Assembly (NCBI GenBank): GCA_026393475.1
Contig: JAPLAA010000009.1
Coordinates: forward strand, 92,659 to 156,658
DNA length: 64,000 nucleotides
Direction: 5' to 3'
Source: Actinomycetota bacterium
Lineage (GTDB): Bacteria > Actinomycetota > Acidimicrobiia > Acidimicrobiales > Ilumatobacteraceae
The notes under the pieces are model-generated. The model saw nothing but the letters and a program-made list of their open reading frames with translations, was not told where the DNA came from and searched no databases. Position numbers and translations under genes: made by a program. Position 1 is the stretch's first letter, and the number at the start of each line of letters is the position of its first letter. Positions 10,017 to 19,672 of this stretch are shown piece after piece.

Positions 10017-10053
10017 ATTGTCCCACCCCCGTCGGCGAGTGGGAACCCGGACG
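10017..10053 (-). promoter_or_regulatory. Promoter-like element of paralog A (CGTCCGGGTTCCCA ... GTTCCC-N19-ACAAT-N6-GTG)
   Basis: Same 14-mer and identical spacing (19 and 6 nt) as upstream of paralog D. Confidence 0.55.
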
Positions 10054-10077
10054 GACAGTCCGTGCAGTCGGCGGCTG

Positions 10078-11577
10078 TCAGTCGGCGGCGATCGGCCGGC
10101 CGGCGTCGTCGTGCCAGGTCACCTCGACCGGCTCGTCCGGCGCGATCTGCACGACCGCGGCCGAGCGGTCGCTGTCGTCGATCGGCGTCAGCCCGGTCTT
10201 CTGACTCCCCGACGGCTGGGTGACCAGCACCGACTGCGCCGTGCCGCCGGCATCGGTGACGAGGACGAAGGCGTCGTCGAAGCTGTGGAACGTGGTGACC
10301 GTCCGTCCCTCCCCCGGAGGCCACGCACGGTTGGTGAAGGAGCTGCCCGCCTCGATGTAGTACCAGACGTCGGTCGCGCCGGCGCTCCACGATCCGTCGA
10401 TCGCGCCGCCGAGGGTGGTCGGGTCCAGCCACGCGGGTGCGAACTCGCCGGCGATGGCATCGGCCCAGTCGCCGGTCGAGGCCTGGCCGAGGTCGGCCGT
10501 GAACCTGACGAGTTCGGCCGTGCCGAGCGCCCCTTCGGCGACCACCTCCAGACCGGTGCCGTCGAACCATCGCGCACCGACGATGCCGGCATCGTGCGCG
10601 CTGGTGAACAGGTCGACGGTGCGGCCCTGCGACGACATCTCGGCGAGCAGTGCACGCGTCGGCCGGTCGAGCGTGTCGACCTCGATCGGCACCCGGAGGA
10701 GGTATTCGTCGACCAGGATCGTGTCGATCGTGAGGCCGGATCGGGCGACGATGATCGACTCGCTCGTCGCAGGGTCGATGAACATCGCCCACGTGTCGGG
10801 TGGATGCGACCGGATCGAGCCCGGCGCCCAGTCGACCTGCCCGTCGAGCACGAACGACACGCCGTCGACCGGCGCACCGTCCGGCTGCGTCCACTCGTCG
10901 GGCACTGCGATGCCGCCGACCGTGCGCTCGACGGAGGCGGCGACGGCGACCAGTTCGTCGAGGCCGAGCCCGAACGCGATCACCGCGTAGTCGTCGCCCG
11001 CCGGAGGGTGCACGCGCAGTTCGGCCACCCCGTCGTCGGACTCGGCGAGCAACCCCGGCCTCCCGCCGACGTCGATCACGGTGGCGTTGCGCACCAGGTC
11101 GCGGTACGCGCTCGCGCCGCGCTGGTCGACCACCACCCACCGGCCGCTGGTGCGCGTGGCGTTGACCGACGTCCACATGAACAGCGCTTCCCCGCCCGGA
11201 ACGACCTCACCGTTGGAGACGGCGCGGACGAGCTCGAAGCGCGAGGGCGAACGGGGGAGCCACCCGGGCGTGCCGGTCGCCAGATCGGGGATCGTGCGGT
11301 CGTCGACGGTCGTGGGTGCGTCGGCCGTAGGGTCGAGCTCCCGATCGACCGTGGTCGCCGGCGGCACGGCTGCGGTCTCGTCGGACTCCCATGGCGCAGC
11401 GGCGAGCACGCCGCCGGCGAGCAGACCGGTGACGCCCACCACGGCGAGGACGGTGAGCCACCTCGAGCGGGGCGGCTCGTCGTCGAAGGCCGTGTCGTCG
11501 GTGTCGTCGAGTCCGACGAAATCGGCCGCATCGGCCTCGCCGAACGCGTGGTCGCGCGGTGGCAGGAACTCGATCAC
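10078..11577 (-). CDS. Paralog B: single-pass membrane protein (type 2)
   Basis: GTG start; VIEFLPPRDHAFGEADAADFVGLDDTDD...DDEPPRSRWLTVLAVVGVTGLLAGGVLAAAPW; NATRTSGRW; IDVGGRPGLL; FGLGLDELVAVAAS. Starts inside the stop of paralog C (GTGA). Confidence 0.85.
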   Translation of the reverse strand: MIEFLPPRDHAFGEADAADFVGLDDTDDTAFDDEPPRSRWLTVLAVVGVTGLLAGGVLAAAPWESDETAAVPPATTVDRELDPTADAPTTVDDRTIPDLATGTPGWLPRSPSRFELVRAVSNGEVVPGGEALFMWTSVNATRTSGRWVVVDQRGASAYRDLVRNATVIDVGGRPGLLAESDDGVAELRVHPPAGDDYAVIAFGLGLDELVAVAASVERTVGGIAVPDEWTQPDGAPVDGVSFVLDGQVDWAPGSIRSHPPDTWAMFIDPATSESIIVARSGLTIDTILVDEYLLRVPIEVDTLDRPTRALLAEMSSQGRTVDLFTSAHDAGIVGARWFDGTGLEVVAEGALGTAELVRFTADLGQASTGDWADAIAGEFAPAWLDPTTLGGAIDGSWSAGATDVWYYIEAGSSFTNRAWPPGEGRTVTTFHSFDDAFVLVTDAGGTAQSVLVTQPSGSQKTGLTPIDDSDRSAAVVQIAPDEPVEVTWHDDAGRPIAAD

Positions 11578-13118
11578 GGCACCGACGTCGGCCCATCGAC
11601 GGGCACGCCGTCGAGGTCGAACCACGAGATCGTCACCGGCAGGTCGCCGTCGATCTCCGCCGCCACCGCGTACACCGGGGTGTCGCCGACCTGGCGCAGG
11701 TCGACCTCCTGCGGCTCGAGTCCTGGCTGCGCGACGACCACCCGCAAGCCGTCGTTCGGCCACGTGTTCGTGACGAGGAGGAACGCCTGCTCCAGCGAGC
11801 GGTACGCCGTGACCGTCGGCCCGCTCACGGGCTCGAACGGGCTGCTGAAGTAGTACTCGTTCGCGCTGATCGAGAACCAGGTCCGGTCGATCTGCGCGTT
11901 CCAGCGATCCATCCCGAGGCCGCCGGTTCCGATGCCCGTGGGCGGCTCGGACTCGAACTCCACCCCCGGGCCGTTCATCGTCTCGAGCGAGGCCTCTCGC
12001 CACGCGTCCGGCTCGGCCAGCTCCAGGAGCGCGCTGAGTTCGAGCGCGTCGGTGAGGTCGGTCGGGCTCGACACCGTCACCAGCTGGCCGTCGGGGAGCT
12101 CGAACCGCACGACGCTGTACGCCGTCTCACGCGAATCGGTCGCGACGACGATCGTGCTGGGGTCGGCGACACCGTCGGTGAGTGCCGCGAGGCCGGCCAG
12201 CTCGTCGGGGTCGAGCGCGGCGACATCGACCGGCACCGACGCCACGAGGTCGGCGAGGAGTCGTTCGGTCGGCGTCGGCCGGTCGACGGTGACCTGGATC
12301 CACAGACCCGTGGCCGGGTCGGCGAAGTAGCTCCAGGCATCGGGCATCCCCACCACACCACCCCACGGGTACCAATCGATGTTCTCGGCGGCGCGCAGTT
12401 CGAGTCCGTCGAACGGCCCGCCCGGGTCGAGCAGATCGCCGTGGTCGATGCCGCGCGCATCGATGGTGACGGAGCCGGCGATGCGGGCGATCTCGGTGAG
12501 CTCGAGGCCGAACGTGGTGATCGCGAACGCCACGCCATCGGTCGGCGGGAGCGTCACCTCGACGACGCCGTCGCTCGCGATGCTCATCAGCGCCTGGCGC
12601 CCGCCCACGTCGATGCGGACGGCACCCTCGCGAAGGGTTTGGAAGTCGCCCATCTGCTCGCGCGAGTCGATCACGACCCAATGGCCGCTCGCGCGGGCAG
12701 CGTCGGGCGACATCCATACCTCCAACGGGTCGCCGACGGAGAAGTACCCCTGGTCGGACTGCGCGCCCGCGAGCTGGAACGGCGAGGGCCCGACGAGCAG
12801 CATCCCCGGAGGATTCGTGTCGTAGCCGGGCGGCAGGGTCGGCTCGGGCGCGTCGGTGGTTGTCGGTCGAGGTGTGGTGGTCGTCGGTGCCGGCACCGTC
12901 GTCGGTGGCGTCGCCACCTCCTCGCCGTCCCACGGTGCGGCGGCGATCACGCCGCCGGCGAGCAGGCCGGTCACGCCGACCACCGCCAGGATGGTGAGCC
13001 AGCGTGAGCGCGGCGGCTCGTCGTCGAAGCCTCGGTCGTCGTCACCGTCGAAGCCGACGAAGTCGACCTCCTCGCCCGAGCCGAAGGCACCCTCACGCGG
13101 TGGCAGGAACTCGATCAC
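11574..13118 (-). CDS. Paralog C: single-pass membrane protein (type 2)
   Basis: VIEFLPPREGAFGSGEEVDFVGFDGDDD...DDEPPRSRWLTILAVVGVTGLLAGGVIAAAPW; DAARASGHW; IDVGGRQALM; FGLELTEIARIAGS. GTGA overlap with paralog D stop. Confidence 0.85.
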   Translation of the reverse strand: MIEFLPPREGAFGSGEEVDFVGFDGDDDRGFDDEPPRSRWLTILAVVGVTGLLAGGVIAAAPWDGEEVATPPTTVPAPTTTTPRPTTTDAPEPTLPPGYDTNPPGMLLVGPSPFQLAGAQSDQGYFSVGDPLEVWMSPDAARASGHWVVIDSREQMGDFQTLREGAVRIDVGGRQALMSIASDGVVEVTLPPTDGVAFAITTFGLELTEIARIAGSVTIDARGIDHGDLLDPGGPFDGLELRAAENIDWYPWGGVVGMPDAWSYFADPATGLWIQVTVDRPTPTERLLADLVASVPVDVAALDPDELAGLAALTDGVADPSTIVVATDSRETAYSVVRFELPDGQLVTVSSPTDLTDALELSALLELAEPDAWREASLETMNGPGVEFESEPPTGIGTGGLGMDRWNAQIDRTWFSISANEYYFSSPFEPVSGPTVTAYRSLEQAFLLVTNTWPNDGLRVVVAQPGLEPQEVDLRQVGDTPVYAVAAEIDGDLPVTISWFDLDGVPVDGPTSVP

Positions 13119-14785
13119 CGGCCCACCTCCTGGTCGGCCATGCCCGCATCGGGTTCCCACGGAGCGAACCGGTGCAGCACGGTGCCGTCGACCGCCACGA
13201 CCTGCGCCTCGAAGCTGCCCGGACGCGTGCCGTCGACGATGCTCGTGCCGTCGACCGCGAGCGCGCCGAACCACACCTGTTCCACATCGTCTGTCGACGC
13301 ACCAGCCACCAGATCCGTTGCACCGAGTCCGAACATCTGCCCGTCGGCATCGCCGACCCGGATCAGCAGCGAACCCGGTTCGGTCGACCGGGCGATCAGC
13401 AACGTGGCCGAGCCCACCGTCACCGGGGTGATCGTCATCGTCGGGCGGCCGAGCGTGCCCTCGTAGGTCTCGTCGCCGACGCGCACCGACAACTCGTCGT
13501 TCGACGCCCAGTGCAGCACCGACCAGACCGTCGCCGGGCCATCGGCGAGGGTGCCGCTGCCGATGGTGATGCCGGGCGGCGTGCGCGGTTCGGTGGTCTG
13601 CGGGAACGCGACGTTGCGCGCCCTTCGCTCGGCCGCAGCCCAGTCCTCCGCCGAAGCGAACTGCACATCGGGGATCGTCGCGAGCAGGTCGATCAGGTCG
13701 CCGGTGGTGAGCAGCGAGACGGCCGTGTCGTCCTCCTGCCAGCGTGCGACGACGATGTCGAAACCGTCGATCGTGCGCCGGCCGACCGTCAGCCCCTCGC
13801 CGTCGAAGTCCTCCTGGGGGCCCCAGCCGTCCGCGAGCGGGATGGCCGTGGTGGCGAGGGCGAGCAGCCGCGGGTCGTCGAGCTCGGCGGGTTGCTCCTG
13901 CACGATCGTGACGTCGAAGCGGTCGGGGCCCGCGTAGAAGGCGCTGGTGCGCGGCGGGCCACCGAGCACGGCGCGGGTGGTGAGCTCGACGTCGGTTCGG
14001 GCGGCCGCGACCTGCTCGAGGCCGTCGAGCAGGTCGGCGTCGAACGACGGCCGGTCGTCCACGAGCTGGGGCCGGTCGTCGACGATGCTCATCGAGTCGG
14101 CCAACTCGATCATGCGGGTGAGGCCGAGGCCGAACGCGTCGATGGTGACGAGGCGCGAGGCGTCGGTCTGGCCGGCGTCGAACGACAGCGAGACCACACC
14201 GTCGGGGTCGACCGACGCGTGGCCGTTCCGGCCGCCGACGTCGACCCGGAACCACTCGGGCGTCGACGGATCCCACGAGGCGAACGGTTCGAGGAGCACC
14301 GAGAACCACCGTCCGCTGGTGCGCGTCGCATCGGCCTCGGCCCACACCTCGCCCCAGCCGATCGAGTCGTCGACCCGGTCGTCACCCCGGGCGAAGAAGG
14401 CGGCGGTCAACCCGGTCGGCACGGGATCGAGGAGCCAGCCGGTGCGAGACGGATCGACCGGCTGCGCCGTCGCGGTCGTCAGCGGCGCCGGGGCGACGAG
14501 CGTGGTCGGCGTGGTCGGCGTGGTGGTGGTGGTCGACGGTGGCGTCGCATCGGTGTCGCCCGACCACGGGGCCGCGGCGACCACCCCACCGGCGAGCAGT
14601 CCCACCACCGCGATCCCGGCCAGCACCGGCAGCCATCGGGACGCCGGCTCGTCGTCGTCGGTGTCGTCCCAGGCGTCGCCGTCGAAGCCGACGAAGACCT
14701 CGCCGGGGCCGTCGACCCCGTCGGCCGGGCCGAAGGCGCGCTCGTCCGGCGGGAGGAACTCGATCAGACCCGGTTCCGGCGGCAC
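13115..14785 (-). CDS. Paralog D: single-pass membrane protein (type 1), first gene of the cluster
   Basis: LIEFLPPDERAFG...EVFVGFDGDAWDDTDDDEPASRWLPVLAGIAVVGLLAGGVVAAAPW; DATRTSGRW; VDVGGRNGHA; FGLGLTRMIELADS. GTG 14785 chosen by alignment with paralog A; ORF track start is ATG 14815. Confidence 0.83.
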   Translation of the reverse strand: MPPEPGLIEFLPPDERAFGPADGVDGPGEVFVGFDGDAWDDTDDDEPASRWLPVLAGIAVVGLLAGGVVAAAPWSGDTDATPPSTTTTTPTTPTTLVAPAPLTTATAQPVDPSRTGWLLDPVPTGLTAAFFARGDDRVDDSIGWGEVWAEADATRTSGRWFSVLLEPFASWDPSTPEWFRVDVGGRNGHASVDPDGVVSLSFDAGQTDASRLVTIDAFGLGLTRMIELADSMSIVDDRPQLVDDRPSFDADLLDGLEQVAAARTDVELTTRAVLGGPPRTSAFYAGPDRFDVTIVQEQPAELDDPRLLALATTAIPLADGWGPQEDFDGEGLTVGRRTIDGFDIVVARWQEDDTAVSLLTTGDLIDLLATIPDVQFASAEDWAAAERRARNVAFPQTTEPRTPPGITIGSGTLADGPATVWSVLHWASNDELSVRVGDETYEGTLGRPTMTITPVTVGSATLLIARSTEPGSLLIRVGDADGQMFGLGATDLVAGASTDDVEQVWFGALAVDGTSIVDGTRPGSFEAQVVAVDGTVLHRFAPWEPDAGMADQEVGR

Positions 14786-14791
14786 CCGGCC

Positions 14792-14828
14792 ATTGTTCCA
14801 CCCGGACCCCGTCATGGGAACCCGGACG
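14792..14828 (-). promoter_or_regulatory. Promoter-like element of paralog D (CGTCCGGGTTCCCA ... GTTCCC-N19-ACAAT-N6-GTG)
   Basis: Duplicate of the paralog A element; 12 bp from CIRCE 1. Confidence 0.55.
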
Positions 14829-14833
14829 AGGCG

Positions 14834-14860
14834 TTAGCACTCTCACCTCCCGGTTGCTAA
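14834..14860. promoter_or_regulatory. CIRCE operator 1 (imperfect HrcA site)
   Basis: TTAGCACTC-N9-GGTTGCTAA versus consensus TTAGCACTC-N9-GAGTGCTAA. Confidence 0.85.
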
Positions 14861-14882
14861 CGGGTGGGTCGAGCGCGTAACC

Positions 14883-14909
14883 TTGGCACTCGCGACGGTC
14901 GAGTGCTAA
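14883..14909. promoter_or_regulatory. CIRCE operator 2 (HrcA site)
   Basis: TTGGCACTC-N9-GAGTGCTAA; one mismatch to consensus; upstream of groES. Confidence 0.93.
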
Positions 14910-14974
14910 CGGCCGTCCACCGTTCAGAACAAACCCCGTACCACCACGTGTACAAGCCAATGGAGGCCTGCACC

Positions 14975-15268
14975 ATGTCACTCAAGCCGCTTGACGATCG
15001 CATCGTCGTGAAGCCCAACGAGGCCGAGCAGACCACTGCGTCCGGTCTGGTGATCCCCGATACCGCCAAGGAGAAGCCCCAGCAGGGTTCCGTCATCGCC
15101 GTCGGCCCCGGCCGCTGGAGCGACGACAAGGGCGCGCACACCCCGCTGACCGTGCAGGTCGGCGACACCGTGCTGTACTCGAAGTACGGCGGCACCGAGG
15201 TCACGATCGACGGCCAGGATCTCCTGATCCTCACCAGCCGTGACGTGCTCGCGATCGTCGAGAAGTGA
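14975..15268 (+). CDS. groS: Co-chaperonin GroES
   Basis: [46 protein letters not shown]. Confidence 0.98.
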   Translation: MSLKPLDDRIVVKPNEAEQTTASGLVIPDTAKEKPQQGSVIAVGPGRWSDDKGAHTPLTVQVGDTVLYSKYGGTEVTIDGQDLLILTSRDVLAIVEK

Positions 15269-15273
15269 GCTGA

Positions 15274-16920
<1,647 letters not shown>

Positions 16921-17020
16921 CCCAGGCTCGTTGAGCCGTTCCGCATCCGGACCTCACTGCGGGGCCCGGACGCGGGAATGAAGTGAACAGAGGGGTGGCT
17001 GTCTCGCACATCCCCCCGAA

Positions 17021-17070
17021 CGACACCCCCGGCGCCGCCCACGAGGCAGGCCCGGGGGTGTCGTGTTTTT
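17021..17070 (+). terminator. Rho-independent terminator downstream of groEL
   Basis: Perfect 12-bp stem CGACACCCCCGG (17021-17032) / CCGGGGGTGTCG (17052-17063) followed by TGTTTTT. Confidence 0.9.
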
Positions 17071-17164
17071 CCCGTCGCCTCGATCGCTCGCCTCGATGGG
17101 TCGCCTCGAGCCGTCGCCTCGGTCGGGCCCGGCGCGACACGGCAACGCCAGTAGCCTGCGGGCC

Positions 17165-17653
17165 GTGGCATCGAGCAGCGGATCCGGGAAGCGGCCCTTC
17201 TGGATGCACCAGGCGGTCGAGTACCTGCTCGGCGGCGTCCTCGTCGCCCAGGGCCTGCAGAGCCCCGATCCGCTGGTCCCCACGCTCGCCGGCGTGCTGG
17301 TGCTCGCCAACGCATGCACGGTGCGCGACGGCGCGCTGTCGGCGTTCCGAGTGCTCAGCCGGGCGACGCACCGTGTCCTCGACGTGGTCGTGATCGCGGC
17401 CGTGCTCGTGCTCGCCGTGCAGCCCTGGCTGGCGGTCGACTCGGGCGCCCGGATCGTCATGGTCGGCATCGCCGCGGTCATGGCATTCGTCTGGTGGCAG
17501 AGCAGCTTCGCCGAGAAGGCCAAGCGCGAGGCCACCCGGGCCGCGATGGCCGCCGAAGGCGGCCGCAGCACCGACATCGGCCGCCGGGCGGGACGCCTGG
17601 TGGGCGACGGCATCAACGCGGCCCGACGGTTCGAGCGCCGCAAGAAGACCTGA
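17165..17653 (+). CDS. Small multi-pass membrane protein of unknown function
   Basis: Hydrophobic segments (VVVIAAVLVLAVQPWLAV; IVMVGIAAVMAFVWW); TAGCCT 7 nt before GTG 17165. Confidence 0.7.
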   Translation: MASSSGSGKRPFWMHQAVEYLLGGVLVAQGLQSPDPLVPTLAGVLVLANACTVRDGALSAFRVLSRATHRVLDVVVIAAVLVLAVQPWLAVDSGARIVMVGIAAVMAFVWWQSSFAEKAKREATRAAMAAEGGRSTDIGRRAGRLVGDGINAARRFERRKKT

Positions 17654-17670
17654 CGGTAGCCTCGGACCTC

Positions 17671-17853
17671 ATGGCGTTCGACATCCCCGCACCCGACCTC
17701 AACAAGCTCATCGCCGCGTGGGACGACTGGGAGACCGGCGCCGAGACCCCCGGCAAGGTGCTGTCGAAGCTCAAGACCGCCGGCCTGCCCGCCGTGCTCG
17801 CCCAGCTGCGCGACAGCGGCTGGACGCCGTCGTCCGGCGCAGCCGCCGACTGA
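17671..17853 (+). CDS. Hypothetical 60-aa protein
   Basis: ATG 17671 with TAGCCT 8 nt upstream; MAFDIPAPDLNKLIAAWDDWETGAETPGKVLSKLKTAGLPAVLAQLRDSGWTPSSGAAAD. Confidence 0.65.
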   Translation: MAFDIPAPDLNKLIAAWDDWETGAETPGKVLSKLKTAGLPAVLAQLRDSGWTPSSGAAAD

Positions 17854-17866
17854 GCCGGATCCTCCG

Positions 17867-18574
17867 GTGAGCGGAGGGTCGGTGCCCCGACGCGGCGGCG
17901 AGCAGCACATCCCACGCCCCGACCTGTGGCGCCCCGGCGCCACGGCCCCGTGGGCCGACCGACGCGACGTCATCCGGCTCGATGCACTCCTCGACGTGGT
18001 GCGCGCCCGCGCCCCGCAACGGCTGGCGCCGCCCTTCCCCGTCGCCCGCAACTCGGCCGTGCTCGTCGTGCTCCACGACACGGGCACCGGCGGGATCGAC
18101 GGTGTCGAGGCGCTGTTCACCAAGCGGGCGCAACACCTGCGCAACCACAAGGGCGAGATCAGCTTCCCCGGCGGGCGCATGGAGCCCGGCGAGACGCCGG
18201 TGGAGACGGCGTTGCGCGAGGCCTGGGAGGAGGTCGCCCTCGACCCGTCGCTCGTGACCGTGGTCGGCGAACTCGACCACCTGTCGACCGTGGTGAGCAA
18301 CAGCTACATCGTGCCGGTGGTGGCCACCGTCGACGAGCGGCCCGAGCTGGCGCCGCACGCGGGCGAGGTCGACCGGATCCTGTGGGTGCCCCTCGACGAG
18401 CTCGCCCGCGGCGACACCTATCGCGAGGAGTGGTGGGGGATCGGCGACCTCGAACGACCGATCCACTTCTTCGAACTCGACGACGAGACGATCTGGGGTG
18501 CCACGGCGCGGATGCTGCACCAGTTGCTCCGGCTCGCCCACGGCGTGGACGGGCCGGAGCCACCTGCCTGGTGA
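17867..18574 (+). CDS. NUDIX hydrolase (CoA pyrophosphatase-like)
   Basis: SFPGGRMEPGETPVETALREAWEEVALD Nudix box. Confidence 0.88.
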   Translation: MSGGSVPRRGGEQHIPRPDLWRPGATAPWADRRDVIRLDALLDVVRARAPQRLAPPFPVARNSAVLVVLHDTGTGGIDGVEALFTKRAQHLRNHKGEISFPGGRMEPGETPVETALREAWEEVALDPSLVTVVGELDHLSTVVSNSYIVPVVATVDERPELAPHAGEVDRILWVPLDELARGDTYREEWWGIGDLERPIHFFELDDETIWGATARMLHQLLRLAHGVDGPEPPAW

Positions 18575-18614
18575 GTCGCCCAGCCGGCTCGGCCGACGAC
18601 GATCGGTCGTCCCG

Positions 18615-19109
18615 TCAGGGGCCGCCGGCAACTCGCACCGCGGCGTAGAAGGTCTCGACCCACCCGAAGCACGTGGGGCGATCGCTCCAGCGTCGGGCGC
18701 GACAGTGCGCCGACATGTCGGCGTACAGCTGACGATCGACCCGTCGTCGACTGGTGGCGTTCCAGAACGTGGCGCCCGACCCATATCGACGCTCCATCAG
18801 CTGGAGGTTGCGATAGCCGAAATCGTGACGGCGACAGGGAGCCCGGAAGTCGAACGTGCGGCCGGTGGAGCCGACGAACGGCGCCGAGCACCAGTCGGTC
18901 GTCCAGTCGAACCAGGGGTCGCCGTGGTCGGCGATCCACGTGAAGTCGGCGATGGACGTGTGGAACAGCACCTGTTCGACGTAGGCGAGGTCGCCGCCGG
19001 CGGAACCGCTGGCAGCCTGGACGGCACGGACGACGGGATCGGCGACCGCCGACGACAGGACGGTCAGGACGCTCGTGACCGCGACGAGCACTCGGGTCGT
19101 GGACCGCAT
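18615..19109 (-). CDS. Secreted prokaryotic phospholipase A2 (Streptomyces-type)
   Basis: Signal peptide followed by CSAPFVGSTGRTFDFRAPCRRHDFGYRN, matching the prokaryotic PLA2 C...HDFGYRN motif; AAGGAG RBS before ATG. Confidence 0.8.
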   Translation of the reverse strand: MRSTTRVLVAVTSVLTVLSSAVADPVVRAVQAASGSAGGDLAYVEQVLFHTSIADFTWIADHGDPWFDWTTDWCSAPFVGSTGRTFDFRAPCRRHDFGYRNLQLMERRYGSGATFWNATSRRRVDRQLYADMSAHCRARRWSDRPTCFGWVETFYAAVRVAGGP

Positions 19110-19198
19110 GGTGCTCCTTGGCCCGCCCGCCGGATCGGCCCGGCGGTGGGGTGGGCGGAGTCAACCGGGCGCGGTTCGGCGACGCAACCCGAGAACGA

Positions 19199-19672
19199 TC
19201 AGGCCGGGTTGCGCAGCGTCCGCAGGAGGGTCGCCATCTCGATCGCGCCGATCGCGACCTCCTCGCCCTTGTTGCCCGCCTTGGTGCCGGCGCGCTCGAT
19301 GGCCTGCTCGATCGTGTCGACGGTGAGCACACCGAACATCACCGGGACGCCCGTGTCGACCTGGATGCCCGCGAGGGCGGAGGCACAGGGACCGGCCACA
19401 TATTCGAAGTGTGCCGTCGCGCCGCGGATGACGGCGCCGAGGGTCACCACGGCGTCGTGGCGTCCCGACTCGGCCATCACCTTGGCGACGAGCGGGATCT
19501 CGTAGGCGCCGGGTACCCAGGCCACCTCGACGTCGTCGTCGGCGACGCCGTGGCGGCGCAACCCCCGGCGGGCGCCGGCGAGCAGCGACTCGACGACGAA
19601 TTCGTTGAATCGGCTGCAGACGATGGCGATCCGGAGTCCGGCTCCGTTCAGGCTTCCTTCGTGCTCGGTCAT
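19199..19672 (-). CDS. ribH: 6,7-dimethyl-8-ribityllumazine synthase
   Basis: [21 protein letters not shown]...VPGAYEIPL...[14 protein letters not shown]. Confidence 0.96.
   Translation of the reverse strand: MTEHEGSLNGAGLRIAIVCSRFNEFVVESLLAGARRGLRRHGVADDDVEVAWVPGAYEIPLVAKVMAESGRHDAVVTLGAVIRGATAHFEYVAGPCASALAGIQVDTGVPVMFGVLTVDTIEQAIERAGTKAGNKGEEVAIGAIEMATLLRTLRNPA

Noticed and set aside
9598-11853. Long plus-strand ORFs (751 aa, 482 aa, 618 aa) across 9.6-14.9 kb
   Set aside because: Antisense to the four paralogs, which show signal/TM/linker structure and mutual homology; the plus ORFs show neither.
14864-14975. N-terminally extended groES start (ORF 14864)
   Set aside because: The extension reads through CIRCE 2 and the 5' UTR; canonical MSLKPLDDR start is ATG 14975.
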